From Spartobacteria bacterium (lineage in GTDB: Bacteria; Verrucomicrobiota; Verrucomicrobiia; Chthoniobacterales; UBA10450): DNA of 56,479 bases. Position numbers and translations under genes: made by a program. Below are positions 26,430 to 36,400 of the stretch, one piece after another. Where the stretch lies: positions 1 through 56,479 of the forward strand of contig PLCM01000009.1 of the NCBI GenBank assembly GCA_003134765.1, written 5' to 3'. The notes under the pieces were generated by a model. It ran no database searches. It was given only the letters and a program-made list of their open reading frames with translations, and was not told the DNA's origin. How positions within the stretch are numbered: the first letter of the stretch is position 1; each line of letters begins with the position of its first letter.

Positions 26430-29147
26430 GTGAAATATCGAGGGCTATTCTTTTTCGTCGGTGGCGCCCTTTTCTCTTACCTAAGTCTGCTCACGACTCA
26501 GGCAGCCGTTTTTAACATTGCCAACGGCGACGTGGCGGGATTGATCGCGGCGATCAATACAGCGAATACGAATAGCCAGAGCGACGTCATCAACCTGGCA
26601 ACGAACGGGACTTACACGTTAACCGCCGCCGATAACCAATCGAACGGCGGGAACGGCCTGCCGATTGTCGTTAACGATACCCTCGGGCCCGACCTGACGA
26701 TTCATGGCAATGGCGCAACGATCCAGCGCAGTGCGAGCGCGCCCAGTTTTCGTTTCCTTCAAGTCAACGGCGCCGTCTCTGTCGACAACATAACTTTCAA
26801 GGGCGGCGGTAGCTCTGAACTCGGCGGCGCCATTCGCGTTTCGGCGACGCTGAACACGAGCCTGTCAGTCACCAATTGCACCTTCTCGTCCAATCAGGCC
26901 AGCCTCGGCGGCGGAGCCATCGTCAACGTGCAAAGCGCGAACGTCTTCATCAGCAATTGCGTCTTCTCTCAGAATATCGCCGGTAATCCGACCGGCAATA
27001 ACTTCGGGGATGAGCCGGGTGGCGCCATTCTAAATCAGGCGAGCGGCGCGATGACTATTACGGGCTGCACCATCAGCAGTAACGGCGCGCTCGGGACCAA
27101 GGGAGGTGGCGGAGTCGCCAATTTTGCCGCAGGCACCGTCAACGTGACAAGCTGCACGCTCGACCACAATGTTGCCGGCGGGATCCCGCAAGGCGCCGGG
27201 TTCAATGCCGCTGCAGGCGGTGGGATCGTGAACCATAGCGGCGGAACAGTTACTGTCACCGGCAGCACGCTTACCGCGAATTCGGCTAGCAGTGGAGGCG
27301 GCGTGGCTAACGTTTCAGGAACGTTCAATGCCACTAACTCGATCTTTTCGGCCAACACGGCATCCGTTCAGGGCACCGGCACATCCGATGGCACGGGGGG
27401 TGGAATCTATCACGGAGCCGGGACGATGACGGTCACGGATTGCACGATCACCGGTAACATGGTCTCGGGACTTTTCGGTGGCTCAAGCGCGGGCTCCGGC
27501 TTTGGAGGCGGCATCTTCAACTCGGGCCCATTAACGATCAGCGGGAGTACTGTATCCGGTAATTCAGCCCAGGGCGGTGAGGCCATGAATGGAACCGCCG
27601 GTGCGGCTTTCGGCGGCGGGGTGTATGGCTCGGGTTCGTTAACGGCCGGGAACTGCACCATCGCGGGGAATGCGGTGCAGGGCGGGCGGGGCTTTAGTGG
27701 AAACGTGGGCGGCGCGGCTGCCGGCGGCGGCATCTACTTCGCCGGCAACGTAACTTATACCGTTGCGAGCACGACCATCGCGCTAAATTCTGCGACCGGA
27801 GGAGGCGGATTTCCCGCGGCCGCCGGGTTGGGCGGCGGAGTCTTCGCGACTAATGGCAGCACGGTTAACGTCAAGAGTACCATTATTGCCAACAATTCGG
27901 GCCAATCTCCGGATGTCGATGGCACTTACGCTTCCCAGGGCTTCAACTTAATTAGTAAGACCGATGGCAGCACCGGCTTTAGTGCCCCGACCGATCTGGT
28001 CGGGAACAACAATGCCCCGCTTGACCCCAAGCTCGATCCAAATGGATTGCAAAATAATGGCGGCTCTACTCTCACGATAGCGCTTCTCCCCGGCAGCCCG
28101 GCGATTGATCACGGCAACAGTAACACCTCCACCGGCACGCCTGCTACCGATCAACGCGACGCCGGTTTCCCGCGGATCTTCGACAATCCAAATGTCGTGA
28201 ATGCTGTCGGCGGCGACGGCAGCGACATAGGCGCCTTCGAAGTGCAGGCTCCGGCTCCCACTCCTACCCCTACACCTACACCTACACCTACCCCCACAGC
28301 TACTCCTACACCTACACCTGCTCCTACGCCGGGCAGCCTCGGTAACATTTCGACGCGGCTCGAGGTGGGCACGGGGAACAATGTGTTGTTCGCCGGCTTT
28401 ATCATTCAGGGGAACGCGTCCAAGACTGTCCTCATCCGTTCCGCGGGTCCTTCCCTGACTTCATTTGGTGTGCCCGGCGCGTTGGGCAATCCGCAGCTGG
28501 AACTCCACGATGCCAACAACATCATCGGGACCAACGACAATTGGCAAACCACGCAGCTCGGAGGAGTGATTACGTCCGATCAAGTCGCAGCGATTCAGAA
28601 CAGCGGAGTAGCGCCAGCCGATCCGGCGGAGCCGGCGATCATCGCGACGCTCGCGGCGGGGCAATATACCGCAATCGTGCAGGGAGTGGGCGGCACCCAA
28701 GGCGTAGCGACCGTGGAAGTATATGACTTAAGCCCGAACAATGGAGCGACCCTGGCGAACATTAGCACGCGGGGATTTATCCAGACAGGAGACAACGTCA
28801 TGATCGGTGGCTTCATCATTGTCGGACAGTCCGCGAAAGTGCTTATCCGCGCCACGGGTCCCTCCTTGATCCAATTCGGAATCAACAACGCCCTAACCAA
28901 TCCGCGACTCGACCTTCACGACGCCAATGGCACGTTAGCGGGAAACGATGATTGGCAGACGACGCAGCTGGGCGGGATTATCACTAGCGACCAGTCCGCC
29001 GCCATCCAGAATAGCGGGCTAGCCCCGAGCAACCCTGCCGAGTCCGCAATCATCGCGACCCTGGCGCCGGGAAGTTACACCGCGATCGCGCAAGGGGTGA
29101 ATGGCGGGACCGGCGTAGGAGTCATTGAAGTGTTTGCGCTGCCCTAG
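26430..29147 (+). CDS. Secreted parallel beta-helix protein with choice-of-anchor Q and tandem C-terminal module
   Basis: About 905 residues from a GTG at 26430 (reads VKYRGLFFFVGG); an in-frame GTG at 26322 lies in repeat DNA. The signal peptide ends near TTQA-AVF. Residues about 30-560 are right-handed beta-helix repeats with G-G-G-I/V-N turns (for example FGGGIFNSGPLTISGSTVSG). A choice-of-anchor Q-like end follows (GSPAIDHGN, TDQRDAGFPRI, DIGAFEV). A (PT)n linker then leads to two copies of a ~130-residue module starting GNISTRLEVGTGNN and ANISTRGFIQTGDN and ending GVIEVFALP. Likely cell-surface or matrix protein. The start is uncertain. Confidence 0.82.
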   Translation: MKYRGLFFFVGGALFSYLSLLTTQAAVFNIANGDVAGLIAAINTANTNSQSDVINLATNGTYTLTAADNQSNGGNGLPIVVNDTLGPDLTIHGNGATIQRSASAPSFRFLQVNGAVSVDNITFKGGGSSELGGAIRVSATLNTSLSVTNCTFSSNQASLGGGAIVNVQSANVFISNCVFSQNIAGNPTGNNFGDEPGGAILNQASGAMTITGCTISSNGALGTKGGGGVANFAAGTVNVTSCTLDHNVAGGIPQGAGFNAAAGGGIVNHSGGTVTVTGSTLTANSASSGGGVANVSGTFNATNSIFSANTASVQGTGTSDGTGGGIYHGAGTMTVTDCTITGNMVSGLFGGSSAGSGFGGGIFNSGPLTISGSTVSGNSAQGGEAMNGTAGAAFGGGVYGSGSLTAGNCTIAGNAVQGGRGFSGNVGGAAAGGGIYFAGNVTYTVASTTIALNSATGGGGFPAAAGLGGGVFATNGSTVNVKSTIIANNSGQSPDVDGTYASQGFNLISKTDGSTGFSAPTDLVGNNNAPLDPKLDPNGLQNNGGSTLTIALLPGSPAIDHGNSNTSTGTPATDQRDAGFPRIFDNPNVVNAVGGDGSDIGAFEVQAPAPTPTPTPTPTPTPTATPTPTPAPTPGSLGNISTRLEVGTGNNVLFAGFIIQGNASKTVLIRSAGPSLTSFGVPGALGNPQLELHDANNIIGTNDNWQTTQLGGVITSDQVAAIQNSGVAPADPAEPAIIATLAAGQYTAIVQGVGGTQGVATVEVYDLSPNNGATLANISTRGFIQTGDNVMIGGFIIVGQSAKVLIRATGPSLIQFGINNALTNPRLDLHDANGTLAGNDDWQTTQLGGIITSDQSAAIQNSGLAPSNPAESAIIATLAPGSYTAIAQGVNGGTGVGVIEVFALP
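28251..28332 (+). repeat. CCTACA/CCTACC microsatellite coding the PT linker
   Basis: Hexamer repeats (CCTACACCTACACCTACACC type) encode Pro-Thr dipeptides between the beta-helix and the C-terminal module. Gain or loss of a 6-bp unit keeps the frame, so linker length could vary freely. Confidence 0.75.
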
Positions 29148-29820
29148 CGAGGCCGATCAAAACTGGCCCGGCCGATCCAGCTCGCGCGGAGTCAATGGCT
29201 CCCGGTCCGCTGGAAGGCGCGGAGTTTGAGACAGGCTTGGCCGCGCCGTTGGCGGCTGGTTGGTTCTGGGGAGACATGGACGGTCGCTCTTAGTAGCGAG
29301 GATCCGGCATGGATGCAATACGCCTAAGGGCGTAGAGGAAAGGCCTAGTCGAGATCGGCGGTCGCAGACCGCCGCTACAGGAAGAGGATTGCGCCGTCAC
29401 GAAATAAATCTCGACACGTCTCCGCGTTCCCGGTAAAAACAACGCCGATTACGTCAACCGACGTTTCAACGAAATTTCGGCCGGGGTCGAAAGAAGAGGG
29501 CTGGAGCTGCGCTGGGACAACGCCTTAACGCGATCCTGATCGCTAATCCATCCCACATTGCGCGCACGGTCCCATCCAGTTGAAGTTCGCATCGCTAACC
29601 GCGCAAGACGCTATCTATTCACCGGGCAGGGTAACACCGCTGACGCGCGCCTTGCCTGCATTAACGCCACGAGCTGCACCAACAGCGATGGCGCCACGAC
29701 TGTTCTGGTCGACAACAATCCGACGGTCGACCTCGGCACCGGTTTTCCTGAGAACGTCGCCTGGGCACGCCCAATGAATGATTCGTTTCCAACCGAAACT
29801 TACTTACCCCGAAAGCAATT
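29148..29820. other. Intergenic region with repeat end and conserved upstream block
   Basis: No convincing gene. 29350-29390 holds a GCGGTCGCAGACCGCCGC palindrome with a CTACAGGAAGAGG end. 29410-29472 matches the region upstream of the second kelch gene (see the regulatory entry). A TTG-started open frame at 29558-29824 would end in an ATGA overlap with the next gene, but its sequence resembles no known protein and it is not called. Confidence 0.6.
29410..29470 (+). promoter_or_regulatory. Conserved block upstream of the 7-blade kelch gene
   Basis: The segment contains TCGACACGTCTCCGC, a short variable stretch and GATTACGTCAACCGACGTTT. A matching block with the same order of words lies at 33380-33442, upstream of the 14-blade kelch gene. 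Co-conservation next to two related genes suggests a shared promoter, operator or leader; it could equally be a leftover of gene duplication. Confidence 0.4.
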
Positions 29821-32800
29821 ATGAAAATACCATTCCTTCTCGCTGCGGCTTTTCCGTCGCTCCCCGCTAAGCTTTCACTTCTCCTCGCAGTCCCGCTTCT
29901 TTTAGGTGCGGTGGCGAGTGCTCAGGGAGCCCCGTTTACATTTGACACCACCGCCAGCCTCAACACCGCCCGCAATTTTCACACGGCGACCTTGCTGCCC
30001 AACGGCAAGGTGCTGGTTGCAGGGGGAGTTGATAGCAGTGGCAATCCTTCCGTCAGCGCGGAACTGTACGATCCGGCCAGCGGGACCTGGACTGCAACGG
30101 GCAGCCTCAACACTGCCCGCTATGAGCCCACGGCGACCTTGCTGCCCAACGGCAAGGTGCTGGTTGCAGGAGGATTTGGTACCAGCAGCTATCTTACCAG
30201 CGCGGAACTGTACGACCCGGCGAGCGGGAGCTGGACTGCCACGGGCAGCCTCAACACCGCCCGCTATCAACACACGGCGACCTTGCTGCCTAACGGCAAG
30301 GTGCTGGTTGCAGGGGGGTATAATGGCAGCTATCTTACCGGCGCGGAACTGTACGATCCGGCGAGCGGGACCTGGACAGCTACAGGCAGCCTCAACACGG
30401 CTCGCTATGAACACACGGCGACCTTGCTGCCTAACGGCAAGGTGCTGGTTGCAGGGGGGTCTAATGGCAGCGCTCTTACCAGCGCGGAACTGTACGACCC
30501 GGCGAGCGGGAGCTGGACTGCCACGGCCAGCCTCAACACCGCCCGCTTTTATCACACGACGACCTTGCTGCCCAACGGCAAGGTGCTGGTTGCAGGGGGA
30601 TTTCTTACCAGCGGCGCTCTTACCAGCGCGGAACTGTACGACCCGGCCAGCGGGACCTGGACTGCAACCGGCAGCCTCAACACCGGTCGCTATGAACACA
30701 CGGCGACCTTGCTGCCTAACGGCAAGGTGCTGGTTGGAGGGGGAATTGATAGCAGTGTAAATCCTTCCGTCAGCGCGGAACTGTACGATCCGGCCAGCGG
30801 GACCTGGACTGCGACTGCCAGCCTCAACACCGCCCGCTATATTCACACGGCGACCTTGCTGCCCAACGGCAAGGTGCTGGTTGCAGGGGGGAAAAACAGC
30901 AGCGCTCTTACCAGCGCGGAACTGTACGACATCGGGCTCGGATTTGTCAGGCCTGGTTGGCAGCCGCAAATCACCACGGCGACTTCGCCCCTGACAACGA
31001 GCAGCAGCCTGATGCTTACCGGCTCGCGTTTCCAAGGCATCTCGCAAGCGTCCGGCGGGAATTTCCAGGATTCATCGACTAATTACCCAGTAGTCCAACT
31101 GCGCGGCATCGATAGCAACCAGGTCGCTTTTCTCCCGGTGAAATCAACAGCCGGCTGGTCCGATACCTCCTTTACGTCGACCCCGTTAAATAATTTTCCT
31201 CCCGGGCCAGCCCTGGTGACCGTCTTCACCAACGGCATTCCCAGCGATTCGAAATATGTGGTCGTAGCGGCAGCAGCGACGCATTACAACGTGAGCGCTC
31301 CGTCGACCGCGACTGCCGGCACTCCATTTAACTTCACCGTCACCGCACTGGATCAGTTTAATAACACCGCGACGAGTTACACGGGCACGGTCCAATTCAG
31401 CAGCAACGACGGTCAAGCGGTGTTGCCGGCCGGCAGCACGCTGACCAATGGAGTAGGCACGTTCAGCGCCACACTTAAGACCGCGGGTAATCAGACGATC
31501 ACTGCGACTGACGGTACCATTACCGGCGCGAGTAACTCGATTGCGGTCAGCGCGGCAGCCGCCACGCATTACAGCGTGAGTACGCCATCGTCCGCAGCCG
31601 CTGGGACTGCTTTCAACTTCACCGTTACCGCACTTGACCAGTTCAACAATACGGCGACCGGATACACCGGCACGGTTCGATTCAGCAGTAGCGACGGCAG
31701 CGCGACCTTGCCGGCTAACAGCACGCTGAGCAATGGCACAGGCACCTTCAGCACCACGCTCAAGACTGCGGGCAACCAGACGATTACGGCTACCGACACG
31801 GCGAGCAGTTCCGTCACCGGCACCAGTAACTCGATTGCGGTTAGCGCGGCAGCAGCCACGCACTACAGCGTGAGCGCGCCATCGTCCGCGACCACTGGGA
31901 CTGCCTTTAACTTCACCGTTACCGCACTTGACCAGTTCAATAACACGGCGACCGGATACACCGGCACGGTTCGGTTCAGTAGTAGCGACGGCAGCGCGAC
32001 CTTGCCGGCTAACAGCACTCTGAGCAATGGCACAGGCACCTTCAGCGCGACTTTAAGAACAGCCGGCAACCAGACGATCACAGGCACCGACACTGTGACC
32101 AGTTCAATTAACGGAACCAGTAACTTGATTGCAGTAGCATCACCCACACCTACTCCAACACCTACTCCCACAGCGACTCCTACACCTACTCCAACACCTA
32201 CCCCCACAGCGACTCCTACACCTACGCCGGGCAGCCTCGGTAACATTTCCACGCGGCTGCAAGTGGGGACTGGGAACAACGTCTTGTTCGCCGGCTTCAT
32301 CATCCAGGGGAATGCGTCCAAGACAGTGCTCATCCGTTCCGCGGGGCCTTCGCTCACGTCATTTGGTGTCCCGGGCGCGTTGGGCGATCCGCAACTGGAA
32401 TTGCACGATGCCAACAACCTCATTGGGACCAACGATAATTGGCAAACTACCCAGCTCGGGGGAGTGATTACGTCCGATCAAGTCGCAGCGATTCAGAACA
32501 CCGGAGTGGCGCCAGCTAACCCGGCGGAGCCGGCGATCATCGCGACGCTCGCGGCGGGGCAATATACCGCAATCGTGCAGGGAGTGGGCGGCACCCAAGG
32601 CGTAGCGACCGTGGAAGTATATGACTTAAGCCCGAACAATGGAGCGACCCTGGCGAACATTAGCACGCGCGGATTTATCCAGACAGGAGATAACGTCATG
32701 ATCGGCGGCTTTATTGTCGTCGGACAGTCTTCGAGAGTGCTTATCCGCGCCACCGGTCCCTCCTTAATCCCTTTCGGGATCAATAACGCTCTGGCCAACC

Positions 32801-33045
32801 CGCGGCTCGAGCTCCATGACGCCAATGGAACGTTAGCGATGAACGATGATTGGCAGACGACGCAACTGGGCGGGATTATCACCAGCGATCAGTCCGCTGC
32901 CATCCAGAATACTGGACTGGCTCCAGGCAACCCTGCCGAGTCAGCGATTATCGCGACTTTGGCGCCGGGAGCTTACACGGCGATCGCGCAAGGAGTGAAC
33001 GGTGGGACCGGCGTGGGACTTGTCGAAGTGTTTGCGCTCCCGTAA
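29821..33045 (+). CDS. Secreted seven-blade kelch protein with Ig-like repeats and tandem C-terminal module
   Basis: 1074 residues. A signal peptide runs to ASAQGA near residue 38. Seven kelch units (each with HTATLLPNGKVLVAGG and SAELYDPASGTWTA) span about 40-370 and would close one seven-blade propeller. A galactose-oxidase-type beta domain follows (WQPQITTATSPL to VTVFTNGIPSD), then three ~98-residue repeats beginning ATHYSVSAPSSA (FTVTALDQFNNTATGYTG, filamin/bacterial Ig-like). After a PT linker come two copies of the module shared with neighbouring proteins, ending GVGLVEVFALP. Copper-radical oxidase activity is not implied; no Cys-Tyr cofactor site was identified. Probable surface protein, adhesive or carbohydrate-binding. 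Confidence 0.85.
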   Translation: MKIPFLLAAAFPSLPAKLSLLLAVPLLLGAVASAQGAPFTFDTTASLNTARNFHTATLLPNGKVLVAGGVDSSGNPSVSAELYDPASGTWTATGSLNTARYEPTATLLPNGKVLVAGGFGTSSYLTSAELYDPASGSWTATGSLNTARYQHTATLLPNGKVLVAGGYNGSYLTGAELYDPASGTWTATGSLNTARYEHTATLLPNGKVLVAGGSNGSALTSAELYDPASGSWTATASLNTARFYHTTTLLPNGKVLVAGGFLTSGALTSAELYDPASGTWTATGSLNTGRYEHTATLLPNGKVLVGGGIDSSVNPSVSAELYDPASGTWTATASLNTARYIHTATLLPNGKVLVAGGKNSSALTSAELYDIGLGFVRPGWQPQITTATSPLTTSSSLMLTGSRFQGISQASGGNFQDSSTNYPVVQLRGIDSNQVAFLPVKSTAGWSDTSFTSTPLNNFPPGPALVTVFTNGIPSDSKYVVVAAAATHYNVSAPSTATAGTPFNFTVTALDQFNNTATSYTGTVQFSSNDGQAVLPAGSTLTNGVGTFSATLKTAGNQTITATDGTITGASNSIAVSAAAATHYSVSTPSSAAAGTAFNFTVTALDQFNNTATGYTGTVRFSSSDGSATLPANSTLSNGTGTFSTTLKTAGNQTITATDTASSSVTGTSNSIAVSAAAATHYSVSAPSSATTGTAFNFTVTALDQFNNTATGYTGTVRFSSSDGSATLPANSTLSNGTGTFSATLRTAGNQTITGTDTVTSSINGTSNLIAVASPTPTPTPTPTATPTPTPTPTPTATPTPTPGSLGNISTRLQVGTGNNVLFAGFIIQGNASKTVLIRSAGPSLTSFGVPGALGDPQLELHDANNLIGTNDNWQTTQLGGVITSDQVAAIQNTGVAPANPAEPAIIATLAAGQYTAIVQGVGGTQGVATVEVYDLSPNNGATLANISTRGFIQTGDNVMIGGFIVVGQSSRVLIRATGPSLIPFGINNALANPRLELHDANGTLAMNDDWQTTQLGGIITSDQSAAIQNTGLAPGNPAESAIIATLAPGAYTAIAQGVNGGTGVGLVEVFALP
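32143..32226 (+). repeat. CCTACT/CCTACA microsatellite coding the PT linker
   Basis: Hexameric (CCTACTCCAACA-like) repeats encode the Pro-Thr linker before the C-terminal module of the seven-blade kelch protein, as in the beta-helix gene 3.9 kb upstream. Confidence 0.75.
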
Positions 33046-33499
33046 CGCGGTCGATGACTCGGTCCCCTGCCTGCCACGCCGAAGCTCGGGCGAAGGTGGG
33101 TAGTGGCGGCCGTGGCGGCCGCAGGACTGGTTCGCATTTGCACGCGGCCCACCGGCATCGCGTCGTGGAGGTTTACGCGCTGAAGTAGATCTTGGAGGGA
33201 CGGGCTCCGTCCCGCCCCATTATTCTGCCTTTCAGGCAGGGACGGTTTTGCCCCGCAGCCACTGTATCCGACTTTTTGTTTGAGCCGGTTCCTGCTTTGC
33301 TTCGACGGACGGCTCGGAAACCCGTCCTCACCCTTACTTGCCTGTCGCGTCTTCGTGAGAGGGTCTAAGGCCAGATAATCCTCGACATACTTCCGCCTTC
33401 TGTGTAACCACCGACCCAGATTACGTCAATCCGACGTTTCAACCCCGAAAGCATTCGGGGTTGGCGCGCCGCTTCACGCGATCGGGAGGAATCCTGCCT
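33046..33499. other. Intergenic region with repeats and a remnant 3' end
   Basis: 33064-33123 is an intergenic repeat (CTGCCTGCCACGCCGAAGCT) also present at 47287-47345. 33149-33188 reads VVEVYALK then stop, like the last codons of the shared C-terminal module, and may be the remnant of another such gene. 33193-33246 is a GGAGGGACGGGCTCCGTCCC palindrome. 33380-33442 is the block conserved upstream of both kelch genes. No intact gene. Confidence 0.5.
33380..33442 (+). promoter_or_regulatory. Conserved block upstream of the 14-blade kelch gene
   Basis: CTCGACATACTTCCGCCTTC, a short spacer and GATTACGTCAATCCGACGTT match the words and order at 29410-29470. Here it lies about 60 bp before the start codon. 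A GGGAGGA ribosome-binding sequence at 33484-33490 follows. Confidence 0.4.
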
Positions 33500-36400
33500 A
33501 TGAGAATATTCATTGTTCATCTGGTCATTCTCGGTGCCATTACCTGTTTGGCCCTCGAGGCGGCGATGGCGGCGCCGTTCACTTTCACTGCCACCGGGAG
33601 CATGGCGACGCCGCGCTACGACCACACGGTGACGTTGCTGCCCAATGCCAAGGTGCTGGTCACGGGGGGAACGACATCCAGCGGCGCTACTTTAGCGAGC
33701 TCGGAGTTGTATGATCCGGCGACCGGGAGCTGGAGCGCGACGGGGGGCATGGCGACGGGGCGCTCTGAGCACACGGCGACGTTGTTGCCCAATGGTAAAG
33801 TGCTGGTCACGGGGGGATACGACGGCACTGCTAGTTTAGCGACCGCGGAGTTGTATGATCCGGCGACCGGGAGCTGGAGCGCGACCGGGAACATGACGAC
33901 GGCGCGCCATCTCCACACGGCGACGTTGTTGCCCAATGGTAAAGTGCTGGTCACGGGGGGATTCAACGGCAGTGTCAGTTTAGCGGGCGCGGAGTTGTAT
34001 GATCCGGCCAGCGGGACCTGGACGGCGACCGGCGGCCTCGCCACCGGACGCTATTCGCACACGGCGACGTTGCTGCCGCCCAATGGCAATGGCAAAGTAC
34101 TGGTACTGGTCACGGGGGGATCCACAGGCGGCGCTACTTTAGCGAGCTCGGAGTTGTATGATCCGCTGACCGGGAGCTGGAGCGCGACCGGGAGCATGGT
34201 GACGCCGCGCTATTTCCACACAGCGACTTTGCTGCCCAGTGGTAAAGTGCTGGTCGCGGGTGGATTCAGGGGCGCGTATTTGGCGAGCGCGGAGTTATAT
34301 GATCCGGCGACCGGGATCTGGAGCGCGACGGGTGGCATGGCGGCGGCGCGCGACGAGCAAACGGCGACTTTGCTGCCCAGCGGCAAAGTGCTAGTTACCG
34401 GGGGAAGCGGCACTACTGGCGATAGTACTTTAACCAGCGCCGAGTTATATGATCCGGTGGGCGGGAATTGGAGCGCGACCGGGAGCATGGCGACTGAGCG
34501 CTATATACACACGGCGACGTTGTTGCCCAATGGTAAAGTGCTGGTTACCGGGGGAACCGGCAGTGCTACTTTAGCGAGCTCGGAGTTGTATGATTCCGCA
34601 AATGGAACCTGGACGGCGACCGGGAATTTGAGCGTGGCGCGGGATTTTCACAGCGCGACGTTGTTGCCCAGTGGCAAAGTATTGGTAGCGGGCGGTCAGA
34701 TCAGTGGCTCTAATGCCGTCAACAGCGCGGAACGTTACGACCCAGCCGCTGGCACGTGGGGAGCGACTGGCAACATGACCTCCGCGCGTGCTCAGCATAC
34801 CGCAACGTTGCTGCATACCGGAGTGGTGCTGGTGACTGGCGGGTACGATCCTACTATTCATGCTGTCCCAACCGCAGAACTCTACGATCCGGTCGCCGGG
34901 TCCTGGACCTCGACCGGGAGTCCGGCCACCGGGCGCTGGAATCATACAGCTACGCTCCTGGCTAACGGTAAAGTATTAGTCTGCGGTGGGGTCAACAATA
35001 CAGATGGGGTTTTGGCGACCGCCGAATTGTATGATCCCGCGACCGGGTTGTGGACGGCGACCGGCAGTCTGGCCACAGGGCGAGAGAATCACACCGCGAC
35101 ATTGTTACAGGGTGGCCAGGTCCTGGTCAGCAGCGGGTATGGCAGGAACACGAACAACACTAACAGTACGATAGCGAGCTCAGAACTGTACGATCCGGCA
35201 ACCGGGAACTGGACGACGAAGGGTAGCTTAATCACGGCACGCTTTACTCATACGGCAACCTTATTGCCCAACGGCAAAGTGCTGGTCGCAGGTGGAGATG
35301 ACAATAATTTCTCTCCGCTGGCAAGTGCCGAACTCTACGACCCTGCGAGCGGAAATTGGTCGGCGACCGCGAACATGACCACTGCTCGCGCCTATCACAC
35401 CGCGACGCTCCTCTCCAACGGGGAAGTGCTGGTGAGCGCTGGAGGTAGTGCGGGTCTTCCCAGTACATATCCGGGCAGCTCGGAATTGTATGATCCCGCA
35501 GCCGGTTCGTGGACGACGAGCGCCAGCCTGGCCACCAAACGGGAGGCCCACACTGCGACGATGCTGACCAACGGCCGAGTGTTAGTCGCCGGCGGCTATC
35601 CCAACACCACCAGCGCGGAAATTTACGATACCGGGCTCGGGTTTACCAGACCCGACTGGCAGCCACAGATAACTACAGCTACCTCTCCGCTCCAATCCGG
35701 CGCAAGCCTTGCGTTGACCGGATCGCGTTTCAAAGGCGTCTCTCAGGCGTCCAGCGGGACCACCCAGGATTCCTCCAGTAATTATCCGATCGTCCAGTTG
35801 CGTAGCATCGATGGCAGCCAGCTAAGATTTCTTCCTGTAGCTCCGGCCGCTGGTTGGTCGGATACCGCCTTCGCATCCACCGCGGTCACTGGATATCCGT
35901 TCGGGCCAGCTTTGGTAACGGTGTTTACTAATGGCATCCCGAGTGACGCCATGTACCTGGTAGTGACCGATGTTCCGCCCAGTTCCCTGAATTATTCCGC
36001 CAATCCTGCGACTTACACGAAGGGAACAGCGATCAGCAATAACACTCCGTCGAGCGGCGGCGGCGCAGTGGACTCCTATTCTATTTCCCCGGCTTTGCCA
36101 TCCGGGTTGTCTTTCAGCATCAGCACAGGCGTGATCAGCGGAACGCCCACCGTCGTATCGCCAGCCGCAGATTATACCGTGACCGCGACAAACACCGGTG
36201 GCTCCGCCATCGCGACGGTGAACATCAGAGTTAATGATATCCCGCCGTCGACGCTGGCTTATTCGACAAATCCCGCCACTTACACGAAAGGAACGGCGAT
36301 CACGAACAACACGCCCTCGAGCAGCGGGGGCGCAGTCGTTTCGTATTCGGTCTTGCCGGCGTTGCCTGCCGGGTTATCGCTCGACACGGGCACCGGCATA

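Noticed and set aside
29558..29824. 88-codon TTG-started frame with an ATGA overlap with the seven-blade kelch gene.
   Set aside because: Weak start, no ribosome site, no recognisable protein; the overlap may be chance.
29902..31047. Repetitive 381-codon minus-strand frame opposite the first kelch gene, with regular NQHLAVGQQGRRV repeats.
   Set aside because: The periodicity is just the kelch DNA repeat read backwards.
33461..33499. Earlier start for the 14-blade kelch gene.
   Set aside because: The ATG at 33500 has GGGAGGA at proper distance and gives a clean signal peptide.
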